From Myrica gale (Eukaryota > Streptophyta > Magnoliopsida > Fagales > Myricaceae): a stretch of 64,000 nucleotides of DNA. The notes beneath the pieces were generated by a model. It ran no database searches. It was not told the DNA's origin and saw only the letters and a program-made list of their open reading frames with translations. The stretch covers positions 16,582,068 through 16,646,067 of the forward strand of contig OZ005617.1 in assembly GCA_963930655.1 (NCBI GenBank), read 5' to 3'. This document shows, in pieces, positions 40,300 to 51,129 of this stretch (position 1 is the first letter of the stretch; each line of letters opens with the position of its first letter). Both the position numbers and the translations under genes were made by a program.

Positions 40300-43200
40300 T
40301 GTGAGACCCCAACTTTTTCTATCTTTGTAAAAGAATTATGACTCCTTAAGATGTGCTCTAATTATTGAGGAAGACAGGTATAGAGGAAGTAATCTAAGGT
40401 TATGTCCAGGTGAAGATTTCCCCTAGGATTTTGTGCCTCTATAATTGAACTTGAATTGATATGTTGGTTGTAGTATTGACAATATGGAAGTTGAGTATGT
40501 GGGGATTTAGTTGAAATATTTGGAGGAATTTAATCAGGGCTTTAACCTTGAATATATGTGTGTCAATATGTGGATCTTGGAACAAGAAATGAGGAGACAT
40601 ATTAAGGTTAGAATTGTGGAGTGGCAGGAAAGAAAATAAATTTTCAGGAGGGGCAAAATGGGGAAAAAAAAGGTGAATTGAAGGAGAAAAGGGGAAGGAA
40701 TGGGGGAAGGGCAATTTTGCCCTTTCCCTTCCCCCAAGACATGCGTATAAGCCCCCTCCCCCTCTTTCCCGTATGAGCCATTTGCCTTAGCTCCCACCGA
40801 AGAAAAGAAGAAGAAGAAGAAGAAGGAGAAGAAGAAAGGAAGAAGGAGAAAAAGAAGAAGGAGAAAGGAAGAAGAGAAAGAAAGAGAGAGAGAAGGAGGT
40901 GAGTAGTTGGCCGACCAAGCCATCTCTCCCACTCTCTTCTTGTTTTCTTTTGTTGGTTTGTTGTTGTGATGGTTGTTGTCTAGGTTGTTTTCTCTTTGAG
41001 TTCATGAGAGTATAATGTAGATCTATACATGCTTTCTTAGAGATAGTGTAGATCTAGCAAGCTTTGAAGAGTGGGATGGGTTGTATAGGAAATCATGGAA
41101 ATGTGGCAAGATCTGGGAAATCATACTCAAGAGAAACCAATATGCACTCTAGGTGTTTGATAAAAAGACCAAGAGAGGAAGAAGAAATGCAATAACTTGA
41201 GTTGATGAGATGGACTCATGTTTTAGCTGAAGGAATGAGTGGGAATGTGAGAGAATTTAAGTCCTGCGTATGAGGGTGTGAAAGGAGAGTATTTTGAGAC
41301 AAGTTTCGGGTGATTTGGATGTATTATGTGTGTTTGGTGTCTGAACGGCTACACAGCTGAAGTACATGATCTAAGGGATTCCATCAAGTCCTCTTCACAT
41401 TGACCTACTCATAACATCTTTATAATACATCTTGAATCCTCTAATGAACAACAAAGGGGAAAAGGTCATTCTCATCGATTCCTCTTCTAGATTTCCCCTC
41501 CTGAACGTTATCTGGAATGATACAATTTAAAACTGTGAGTCAAAAGACTCAGTAAGGAATTATAATTAAAACATGGACTTGAAATCATGGTTTGAAAATA
41601 TGAACTTGAACATAATGTAGTTCACATACTTGAACTTGAAATATCATGAGCTTTAACTTGAAATACCATATAAACGTATGTAATTCATGCATGATCATGA
41701 ATTTTGATGCACGTGTATGCCTCATGATTGCATATGCACATGCACTTGCTCTTGAAAACTTCACTTATACTTATAAATCTCTTGCTTTTGAAAAATCTTT
41801 CCGATCCTTATCTTATGGGCTACTTGAGCTCCACTTACCCCTGGCATCAGGGTTGTGCGTTCCATTGGAACTGTCCCCTATTTCCCTTGGAGACCTTACA
41901 TATGGTTGAGCTAGCGCACCTTCTCGCATTCGTCCTTCAGTGGCTAGACACAACCCTTGGAGGTTCACACCTTCTTGCAAGCATCCTTCAGTGTGATTGC
42001 ACATACCTCCTGGACTACCCATCCTTCTTGCAAGCATCCTTCAGTATGGGTGTCCTAGGTGACATCCACCCTTCACGTAAACGTCCTTCAGTATGGATGC
42101 ACCTTCTTGACTTGGTACGGTACCGACCGACTTGGGTTCATTAACTTACTTGTCATAAAACTTGTCATAAAGTAGCATAAAAATGGTACTTTCATTTGCA
42201 TAAAATTTCTCCTTCTTTCTCATGAGAAAAAAAATAAATGCAAATGCAATTGCTCATGACGTGCTCATGTCGTGCTTGATGATGAGTAATCAACTTATCA
42301 TAAAATGCTTCTCATACTTTCATTTGCACAAAACTTTCTTTTTCGTTCATGAAAATTATGCAAATGCTCATGACATGTCATTCTTGATGACAAATATCTC
42401 ATAAAACTTTCGTAATCTCATAAAAACTTTCATGTTTTCATTTGCACAAAAACTTCTTTCATGCTTTCATGCAAATACGTATACTATATCATGCTTGTTG
42501 AGAAATAATTTGTCATGCTTGGTTATAAACCTATTATGCTTGCTAATAAAACATGCTGCGTATCATTCCAGTTTTTATTATGCTTAGTAAGTTTTTCACT
42601 TACAGACGTAGATTCCACTTACTATTTTCACTTACAAACGTAAGCTCTTCTTACTTCGCTTGCTTGTGGGTTGAATGCCCCTTTACCTACAATTGGATCA
42701 TACTATTGTTATTCATAGGTTTACTAGACGTATAAAGTAATCAATCAATTACTCACGCTTCATCATACAAAATTGTCCTTATTCCTCGTTCAATATCTCA
42801 TACTTCGTCATACACATACTTCGTCATACACATACTTCATCATACAAAATCATCTATATCCTTGACTTTTAATTGGTGATCTTACACCACAAGGTATTTT
42901 CTTAAGTGAAAAACCTAGTAGGGTCTTCTAATAGGTCAATAGGAGACTTAGAAACTTAGAAAAAATTCGTGAAATTCAAAGAAGCCGGTCGAGCGCCTCT
43001 GTATAAAAATGTTAAGGGGTGCTCGAGCGCTGGTCGAGCGCCTGTCGAGCGCATGTCGAGCACCAGTCCATATTTCAGACACCAAACACACATAATACAT
43101 CCAAATCACCCGAAACGCAATGTCATTAAGACGCTTACCCTATTCCGAGGAAGTCGTTTTGGGTAAGTTGAAGTTATAGCAGATCTCTTTGGCCCGTCTC

Positions 43201-43323
43201 TCTCAGTTAGATGTGTAAAAAAAAAATTCCGCTGCATGATTAAGAGAAAACGCTGGAACATTCATTGAGTGGATGTTCGCGGCTGTCATTAACCCCCTTC
43301 GGGCTAGCGTTCGGGGCGTGACA
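40300..43323 (+). mobile_element. Solo LTR of an LTR retrotransposon, 3024 bp
   Basis: It begins TGTGAGACCCC and ends GGGGCGTGACA, which are imperfect inverted TG...CA ends, and has a perfect 5-bp duplication CCCTT (40295-40299 and 43324-43328). No primer site, gag-pol or second LTR is present, so it is the product of LTR-LTR recombination. Size and ends suggest a Gypsy-type element, by inference. It contains an A/G-rich tract (40800-40900), a C/T-rich repetitive zone (41890-42090) with repeated CATCCTTCAGT or similar, and a TCGAGCGC array near the right end. Confidence 0.85.
42985..43065. repeat. TCGAGCGC array in the solo LTR
   Basis: Five or more copies of GGTCGAGCGCC, GCTCGAGCGC or close variants occur within about 80 bp, spaced 10-20 bp apart. 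Confidence 0.75.
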
Positions 43324-43395
43324 CCCTTGGCTCCGCTTCTAGTTTGAATAGTATATCAGAAGTTCCTTTGTTCTCTTTTGCAATGGCTGCCGAAT

Positions 43396-43550
43396 GCCAT
43401 TTTCGGATTTTAAACTTCGTCATTGTAAAAATTTATCCATCTTCATTTTTTAATCAATTTTTTCACATTTTTTATATACTCTCCACTCTTTTTCACTAAA
43501 TTTAATGCATTAAAATTTTACGAACAAACTTAGTTACATCTGAAAATGGC
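43396..43550. mobile_element. Small MITE in last exon of raffinose synthase pseudogene
   Basis: GCCATTTTCGGAT and ATCTGAAAATGGC are inverted repeats 155 bp apart around an AT-rich core. The raffinose synthase frame loses similarity exactly at the right end. No clean target duplication was found. Confidence 0.45.
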
Positions 43551-44740
43551 AGATTTTCATCTTCATCGAATTCAAATGATTGAATTGCACCGCTTGAGTT
43601 CAGCATGTTCACTAATCCAATCGGAGCAAATTGGATTAATTTGTTTGATAGCAATGTCACCGGAGAAACAGTAAGAAGCTCATAACTAAATGGCTCCAGT
43701 GAAATCTCCATCCCCTCGGATGACTTCAAGAGCTTCAGTTTCTTTTCCTGGAACATTTATATAGCAAATATGCCGACCCCTTTTGTTTGAATTTGGTGCT
43801 TTCCGTTGTTCCGCTCTATATCCTTAGGACTTGCTGTCTTGCTGAGCAGGTGACAGCGTGCGAAAATTCTGAGGTGCTCTTGTAACGTGTACTGTGGCAC
43901 GTTAAAGGACAAACATTAAATCAAATTTATTGAAGTAGTAGTAGTGGAGTCTCCAACATTAGGATATGTTTTAGGCACAGTTTTAAAGGAGCTGCTAGAA
44001 CTTGGAAAAAGAAAGTGTATCTTACTTTGTTAAGGTTCCAAATCTTGAGCATTGTTTTACTATCATGTAGTGGGTCTTCAAACAAGCAATCTCTAGTGGG
44101 AAGAGCATAGTACTGGCATCGCAGAATGGACCCGTCTGGCAATACTAGACTCTTAAGCAGCTTGAAGTTGTGTTTTCCAACAGAGTCGCTCACATAAATT
44201 GGTCCACTAGCCCGGGAAGCGGCGTGGAACTCAGCGCAAGGGTGAGTCGACTGGAACATTTCCCAATCTGGGTGAATGAAGTTCCCCATCCACAAGCTAT
44301 TGTAGGCACAGTGGCACCATGTGACAATTTTGTAGCCAAAAAGTACCATTTGGATCCACCGAAGGGTCAGTGCACCAGAAGTCATCTCCTATATATATAC
44401 GTGAGAGGAAAAGTTCATAATTTATGGATTCATTCGTTTGAATTTCTAAAGAGTAAAAACGTTTGAATATAGGTGTAGACACGTGCTTGATCCTCCTCCT
44501 CTCCGGGGACCGAAGCCGCCTTCAATGGCGTTGATAGATGTTAGGTTGGATCTATGGACTGACGTAAGCTATATGAGCTTTTTGGCCCGATTGGTTATGA
44601 CTTTTACGAGGTCCTAATGGTCTATATGTGTTAAGCACGTATAAACTCATCATTTGTGGAATGATATCCACAGTTACTAAGGAAAAAAAAAAGAAAAAAA
44701 AAAGAGAGAAGGGAATAGAGATTTAGACACATACCAACAC

Positions 44741-45726
44741 ATTAATACAAGCAATTCAACTAATTCATCTCGCATAGGCGATTGTGCGTTTCATTTTTAC
44801 TTCAATTGCATTTTTTGGGTAAGTACGTTTCCTTTTATAAGTTTCTCATCACGTTCGATTCAAACCACCACAAAGCAAGCTAAAAAAAACGTTCTCCCCC
44901 AAAACATCTTTTCTGTTTTCCCCCGAACTCCAGCACCCCTACGGAGGAGGGGGAGCTTCGGCTCCCTCATTCCCCTCCTTCTTTTTCCTTTTCCCCTCCT
45001 CCCTCTTCTCTCTCCCCTTCCCTTCCCTCTAGTTCCCCTCGGCGGCTCTGCTGATTGGTTTTTTTGTTCTTTTTCTTTGCAGGTGGTGTTCTCTCACCGT
45101 TCATGGGCTTTCGCTTTGATCCGCCCCACACGTGCCACATGGTTGGACTCTGCATGCCGGGATCTACGCCTCCACTCCTCGCCTGTGTTCCAGAGATGGC
45201 GCGTGTGAATCTCACACGTCAGTCCCTTTAGGGGCGCATACGACACCTCTCGCCCCTCGCCCCCCGTTTTGGTTCCCTGGTTTGGCTTGCGTGGCTTCTG
45301 GCCTCCCTTCCTGCTGTGGATCTGCCCCGCCCTCCCACACGCGCTGCCGCCACCGCCACACGCGTCGCCACTGCCACTGCCTCCGATCTGGCCATAGGCT
45401 TCCCTTATGTTATGTTTTATGTTTTTCGTGGTTGTGTTTTGTTGCTGGCCTTGTTTGGCCTTTGTTGTCTGGCCCTTCGGTGGGTTTTTTTGAGTCCTTG
45501 TGGCTCTCTTCTTGTTGGGTCTTGCTACGCGTCGGTTGTGGCGCTTCTTTACTGGCTTGTTTTGGTTCTAGTAGTTCTGTCTACTGCGTCGGGCCACTAC
45601 TCCCTCTGCTTTGCATGGAGTTTATAGTGGTTCATCTAATCCGTTCGGGGATCTTGCTGGTTGTGTTCGTTCTGTTGTTTCTTGGTTGGGTTTTTAATGC
45701 ACTGATTATTTATCGAGAAAAAAAAA
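44741..45726 (+). mobile_element. 5'-truncated LINE tail with poly(A)
   Basis: The segment ends in ATTTATCGAG plus a run of A. A 15-bp target duplication flanks it: GACACATACCAACAC (44726-44740) and GACACATACAAACAC (45727-45741), with one mismatch. The T-rich second half is typical of a plant LINE 3' region. It landed at the 5' edge of an intron of the raffinose synthase pseudogene. The 218-codon frame across its 3' part has no conserved domain. Confidence 0.75.
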
Positions 45727-46003
45727 GACACATACAAACACGTCCTAGTGATATTGCCTCCGTTCCGAGGAACATGAAGTCATTGTAGTGCTCTCCATGC
45801 TAGCAATAACACCATTCCCTTTGAAATGTTTCCTGATAGAAGCTGTCAGGGCCTTGTAATACGCTTTGGCGAGCTCAACTCGACCACCAAATTCCTCTGA
45901 TAGCATCTCAAGCAACTGCAAACACCGAATATAGCCATAAATTTCTCTTTTGTGAATAGAGCTTCACCCGCGGATTCCGGACCAAGTGTTGTTATTTTTC
46001 TTA

Positions 46004-47212
46004 GGCCCTGTTTGGGATTGCTGTTAAAAAAAGAGCTTTTATCCATAAAGCTTTTGCTTGTAGAGCTTTATTAAAAAGCTGTTGTACTGTTTGACAACTA
46101 TATGTTTTAAAGTTCTTTGAATCTATTATACATGTTTGGTAACAAAACATAAAAAGTACTTTTAGGTGTTAAAAATGACCAAAAAGTACCTATATCTCAT
46201 TTTATTCAATTATAATATGTTTTTCTCAAAAGTAATTGAGAAAGTACCCTTCCTCCACTACTTTTGGAGGAAACAGAAAAAAAATGTCTACTAACAGTTT
46301 ATATTGATTGTTGAAATCTTTCTTGTACCATTCGATTCCCACATCCATGGCCTAAAGTATTTAAAAACATACTCATCATCTCTATATATCAGCAAGAAAA
46401 GTACGCGAAAAATAAACAGAAAACAATATAATTCAAAACTGAAACCAACTTCAAAAATATAATACAAAAGAACATTAAAAAAGGGCAAAAAAAAAACAGA
46501 AAAAAAACATATTAATCAGTAAGTAAATAGTCACAACTTTGGACAATGCATAAAATAAATAAAAAAACAAATGAGTTACACGACAACAAGATCAAATAAA
46601 AAACAGTACAAGAAATATGCTTTTTACGAACACATTTGCAACGGACGTAATTTCGTGGCTAAAATACTTCTTTTTGTGATAAAAAAAATTTGTCTTATCA
46701 AATATAAAATCAAATAAACGAAGGCATAAAAATAAAAATTGATTAAAAGTTGATAAAACTTACAGATTTTTCAATTTGAATTTTGTTCTCCCACCAGCTT
46801 TATCAGAAAAAGAGAGAAATTATAGGAAAAATGTATGAGAAGTGAATCAAGAAAAGAGAAGAAAGTGGAATAGGAAGTTTGATGGTTTGGGGGAAGTGAG
46901 AAATTATAGGAAAAATATATGAGAAATGAATCAAGAAAGGAGAAGAAAGTGGAATGGGAAGTTGGATACTTGGGGTCATTTTTGCCATTTAGAAAGTTTC
47001 ATTAAACTTCAAGTGTGTCGCGCATAAGCTATTTTTCTAAGTTAAGGAAAAAACTTTAATTTGAAGCTTCTCCTTAACGTAGATTTCCAACTTTTTAGGT
47101 ATTAAACAAGTACTTTTTTATTTTTAGCCAAACACCTATTTTTGTGTGAAAAAGTGCTTCTCATGTATTAAAAGCTCTTTTTGAGCTCCGAGACGCAATC
47201 TCAAACGGGGCC
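46004..47212. mobile_element. Harbinger-like non-autonomous element, 1209 bp
   Basis: The ends GGCCCTGTTTGGGATTG and CAATCTCAAACGGGGCC are inverted repeats, flanked by TTA (46001-46003 and 47213-47215). Subterminal AAAAAGAGCTTTT and AAAAGCTCTTTTT are also inverted. A near-duplicate of about 70 bp occurs at 46812-46876 and 46895-46958. It has no transposase, and it lies in an intron of the raffinose synthase pseudogene. Confidence 0.8.
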
Positions 47213-47831
47213 TTAGCCAAACAAAGTAAGGGTCCATCAACTCTAAAGGCCAACCCATTACAATCTAAACTGAGGCAAGATTAGCCCAACCTGAATGGGC
47301 CAGTTAATGAAGAAGCCCAGCATTACAGCTACACCAGAGCCATTTCGAGTCGGTTTATAAATTCATGGCCTTTGAATATCCAAATGGTGAGATACAGAGG
47401 AAAATATGTAATCTCAAATAATAAATTAACAATCCAAAAATCCAGGAAACAACAAAAAGATAAACTAATTAAAGGCTTTTCGGACGTCAATTAAAGATGG
47501 GACGTTGTAGTAATTTTGTTTTTTTTTTCTAAATGTTGTAGTAATTTTGTTGTTACGCTATATGATACGAACTTTCTGTAAGATCCTAACACTCACCAGG
47601 TGATACAAGCAGAGGACACGTGCCAAGACAAGAGGACACTTGCAGTGACAAACGATTTGCCGATGAAACAAGTGGCTTTATCTCCTGCAATTGCAATTAC
47701 CATCGCAATTGTATACAAGTGCATGCCCAGTCTCACACAGCAACACCGACTCTTCGTGTTAGAGGGCTTAGACCCGCAGTTCCAGAGTTCACGAGGGGTA
47801 CTTATATAATCTATAAATCTAATGTATTACG

Positions 47832-48523
47832 TGTTAGAAATAAATTTTTTTTACTTTAGATAAATGAAACATCCAGTGGAAAAACCCATTTGGATTTGTT
47901 TACATCTCATTTATGAAAATAAAAGGTTACAAAAGGCTTATATTTATAAGCCAATATTTTCCTACTCCCTACATTGCTAAGCAATGTGGGACTCTCACTT
48001 TCAACACTCCCCCGCAAACTCAAGGTGGACAAACCGACAAACCTTGAGTTTGGAGTTACAAAAATAATTACAAAAAAAGAAAAAAAAATAATTACAAAGA
48101 TTGTCGGTACTAAGCCGGGAAGTCGCCGGTACTGAGCCGGGAAGTTGCCGGTACTGAGCCGGGAGGTTGCCGGTACTGAGCCGGGAAGTTGCCGGTACTG
48201 AGCCGGATGGTCGCCGGTACTAAGCCGGGAGAAAGCCGGTACTGAGCCGGATGGTCGCCGGTACTAAGCCGGGAGAAAGCCGGTACTAAGCCGAATGGTC
48301 GCCAGGAGGTAACCGGACTAAAGCCGAAAACCTTGCTCTGATACCTTGTTAGAAATAAAAATTTTTTACTTTAGATAAATGAGACACCAATGGAAAAACC
48401 CATTTGAATTTGTTTACATCTCATTTATGAAATTAAAGGTTACAAGGGGTGGGCTTTTTTATAAGCCAAAATTCTCCAATACCCCACATTGCTAAGCGAT
48501 GTGGAACTCTTTACATTTCAACA
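47832..48523 (-). mobile_element. TRIM (miniature LTR retrotransposon), 692 bp
   Basis: Two LTRs of about 176 bp (47832-48006 and 48347-48523) begin TGTTAGAAA and end TTTCAACA on the plus strand. On the minus strand AGGTATCAGAGC (48335-48346) directly follows the 5' LTR and matches the initiator-methionine tRNA primer site except at its first base. A purine tract GCGGGGGAG abuts the 3' LTR. The 340-bp interior encodes nothing and holds a tandem repeat. No target duplication is visible (TTACG versus TCGAC), so a rearrangement followed insertion. It interrupts raffinose synthase right after the catalytic KVDV motif. Confidence 0.88.
48104..48318. repeat. Tandem GCCGGTACTGAGCCGGGA-type repeat inside TRIM
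   Basis: About nine units of 21-23 bp with the core GCCGGTACTRAGCCGG. The spacer alternates between GGGAAGTT/GGGAGAAA and ATGGTC. Each unit contains the inverted pair CCGGTA and AGCCGG. Confidence 0.85.
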
Positions 48524-49055
48524 TCGACCTTGACCCCGTCAATCCCCACCCACGTCAGATGCGAGTGAAGCCCCCCGTACATCTTGTGGACCTGCTCCGG
48601 TGGGACTAAACCCACCCCATTGTTCACGATCTTGTCCACCGCCAGATCTTCCATTGTCATCTGCAATCCCTGTGACAGCTTAGGTGTAATGACCCTAGAC
48701 TCGGGCATGCAACGGACATTGGGTCTAATCCCACCCCAATACCCGCAGAGTGCATGCCAAACATATACATGCTCTATGGTCCTAAATTCATCCGTAAGGT
48801 CCCTGATAAAGGCACCCATGCCCTTGCCAGAAGCCTCTCTAGGACTTCGACAGTCCCTGAATTTATAGTTTTCTTCAAACTTTATGAGGCTACATGGCAT
48901 TTGTTCACCAGCAGCAGTCCGATTCATGCCTTCTTGATCGGAGATGGGGTCCTCATCATGACAAATGGACTGCCACCCATCATCAATCAGGACCATGCCT
49001 GGAGGACACCCACCCTCCACTAGGCCCTTGACCCCTTCCCAGACGCCCTTGGGAT

Positions 49056-51129
49056 GGGGTTCGGTTATTATGCGAATCATTAGTGTGTGAGTGTGTATGA
49101 GTCAACGGTTTAGATTAAAAGGTTGAAATCTGATGCCTAAAATAAAGCCACCTCATTTAATGAATAACCCATATTCAAGTTACCGACCCGTTTTAAAAAA
49201 CATAACCCAGATGCAAATTTTTCTCTCTGCTTCTTCTTCTCGACGCTCTCTCTGGCGCCAAACTCCATTGGCAGATCGCACATTTAAGGTAAGCTTTGTT
49301 CTTGCTTCATCTGGGTCTCAAATGCCCTTTTCTACTGGGTCTCTTGCATTGCTTGAAGAATAGCTCTTCTACATTGGCATATATTCTTTTCTTTTCTTTT
49401 TGTGCGAAAGAAACTTTAGTTAGATCTGAGTCGCCAATAGCTCTTCTGCATTGGCACATTTAAGTTTTTTTTTTGTTGGTGGTGCATCATTGTGTCAGTT
49501 TTTCTGCTTCTTTGCAGGGATACTTTTGGTTCTTTTAGCTTCATTTTCTGGCTCTCTGTTGCGAAAGGTGTCGTCTTGATCTTCCATTGTGGATCATTTT
49601 CTGGCACACAGTTCTTCTTATGGCCCTCCAATGGGACTCGAAGGTTGATGTGAAAATAACTTTCAGAGTTCATAAGAAGAACTGTGTGCATAGAAGAAGG
49701 CAAGGAGGAAGAGGAGAAGATATCCAGAGAGATAGAAAGAGGTAGATTCACTACTCCAAACAATAAATCATCCCTCTAGCGAAAATAGCATGACAGGACC
49801 ACTAATAAATCCTTTATCTTTATTACCTTGATCTTTGAATCATGGCAGTCAACAAACTATCCAATCTTCCCCTGTACCCTTTACCTTGCCATGTTAAAGA
49901 AACTCAAAGAAAGCACCACATATCCATCTTCCAATACTTATGTACTCCTTAGTCATAAGTGCACCTCTCCCCTATACTCCTCAGCTGTTAACAAAATTAT
50001 ATTTACAGAATAATCTTCAATCCTTTATGCTCAGTAGAAGACAAATTTTGAAAAGGAAAACTGAATATTTGATCATAATCAAAGGCAACGACAACATAAC
50101 CTGAGCAAATAATAAAGCATTACAAGCTTCAGAATGGCAATTCATATTTGAGTCTCATTTAGTTGAAAAACAAATTGAACAAGAAAAATGGAGAGAGAAT
50201 TTCTATCAAAGCTTGAATGGAGTTTGGTGACGAACTTGCCTCGAATCCTCTTAACCCCAACAATGTATTCTGTATTTCTGAGACTGCACCCCTGAAAAAC
50301 ATTAGAAATGCCAATGAATCAAAATATAGCTAGTTCCCCATGGAGATAAACAGGCAAATTAACATTGTTGCACGACATCACTAAGCATATACTTTCATAA
50401 GCTTCCCCCTTGAATTATGAAAGTGCTGGTCAATTTTTATATGGATTCCATAAAAGCTTCTAGGAAAGCTACGAATGTAAATAACAGTAGAAGCAACATA
50501 TAACAAAACTTTAGACAGACAAGTGGGGCAACGAAAAAGGTAAACCTTTGAATTCGTGTGTCTTCTCAGGAGTCAAGTAATCCCACGTCTTCTCCAATGC
50601 CTTTCTAATTTTCAAATTCGTTTCCCAATCCAAAATCGCAGTCTGTAACCAACAAGAAACACAAAATTAGGAAAAAATATATGATAAAACATATTGAATT
50701 GCAAATCACAGGAAAATAGAGAGAGAGAAGGTCGAGCTATAGAGAGAGAGAGGTGCGATAGAGAGAGAAGGTCGAAGTATAATAGAGAGAGAGAGAGCAA
50801 ATTTTCTACGGTGGTTATTGGCTTTGAAGGGCTAGGCGACAGAGAGAGCTTGCCCTCAATGGAGTTTGGCGACAGAGAGAGCTTGCCCTGAGAGAGAGAG
50901 AGTTGGGCGATAGAGAGAGAGAGAGCGTCGAGAAGAAGAAGCGGAGAGAGAAATTTGCATCCGGGTTAGGTTTTGTAAAACGGGTCGGTAACTTGAATAT
51001 ATGTCGGTTTTATGGGTTAGTTTCATTAAATGAGGTGGCTTTATTTTAGCCATCCGATTTCAACCTTTTAATCTAAACCGTTGACTCATACACACTCACA
51101 CACTAAGGATTCGCATAATAACCAAACCC
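49056..51129 (-). mobile_element. Long-TIR Mutator-like element, possibly a Pack-MULE, 2074 bp
   Basis: Inverted repeats of about 200 bp lie at 49056-49257 and about 50917-51129. Outer ends read GGGGTTCGGTTATTATGCG and, inverted, GGGTTTGGTTATTATGCG. The raffinose synthase sequence CCTTGGGAT is duplicated on both sides (49047-49055 and 51130-51138); because of G/C runs the duplication could be 8 to 10 bp. No transposase is present. The interior holds C/T- and GA-rich tracts and at least one exon-like segment (50546-50642). It sits within the HPKGVW codons of raffinose synthase exon 1. Confidence 0.85.
50546..50642 (-). other. Exon-like segment inside the MULE (possible captured gene piece)
   Basis: The sequence is bounded by an acceptor GGTTACAG and a donor AAAG/GTTTACC, 97 nt long and open in one frame. 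The reading is [20 protein letters not shown] followed by [13 protein letters not shown] do not recognise the protein. A second AG-bounded segment near 50210-50295 might be another exon but contains a stop in the connecting frame. Confidence 0.4.

Noticed and set aside
41728..42144. 138-codon frame with repeated LLASILQ-like stretches
   Set aside because: It is the translation of a repetitive zone inside the solo LTR, not a gene.
45132..45788. 218-codon open frame on the plus strand
   Set aside because: Most of it is the 3' region of a truncated LINE, and its end overlaps a raffinose synthase exon on the other strand; low-complexity and without a family.
48104..48318. CRISPR-like array
   Set aside because: Regular short repeats, but the spacers are repetitive, the setting is a plant TRIM element, and the units are direct tandem repeats.
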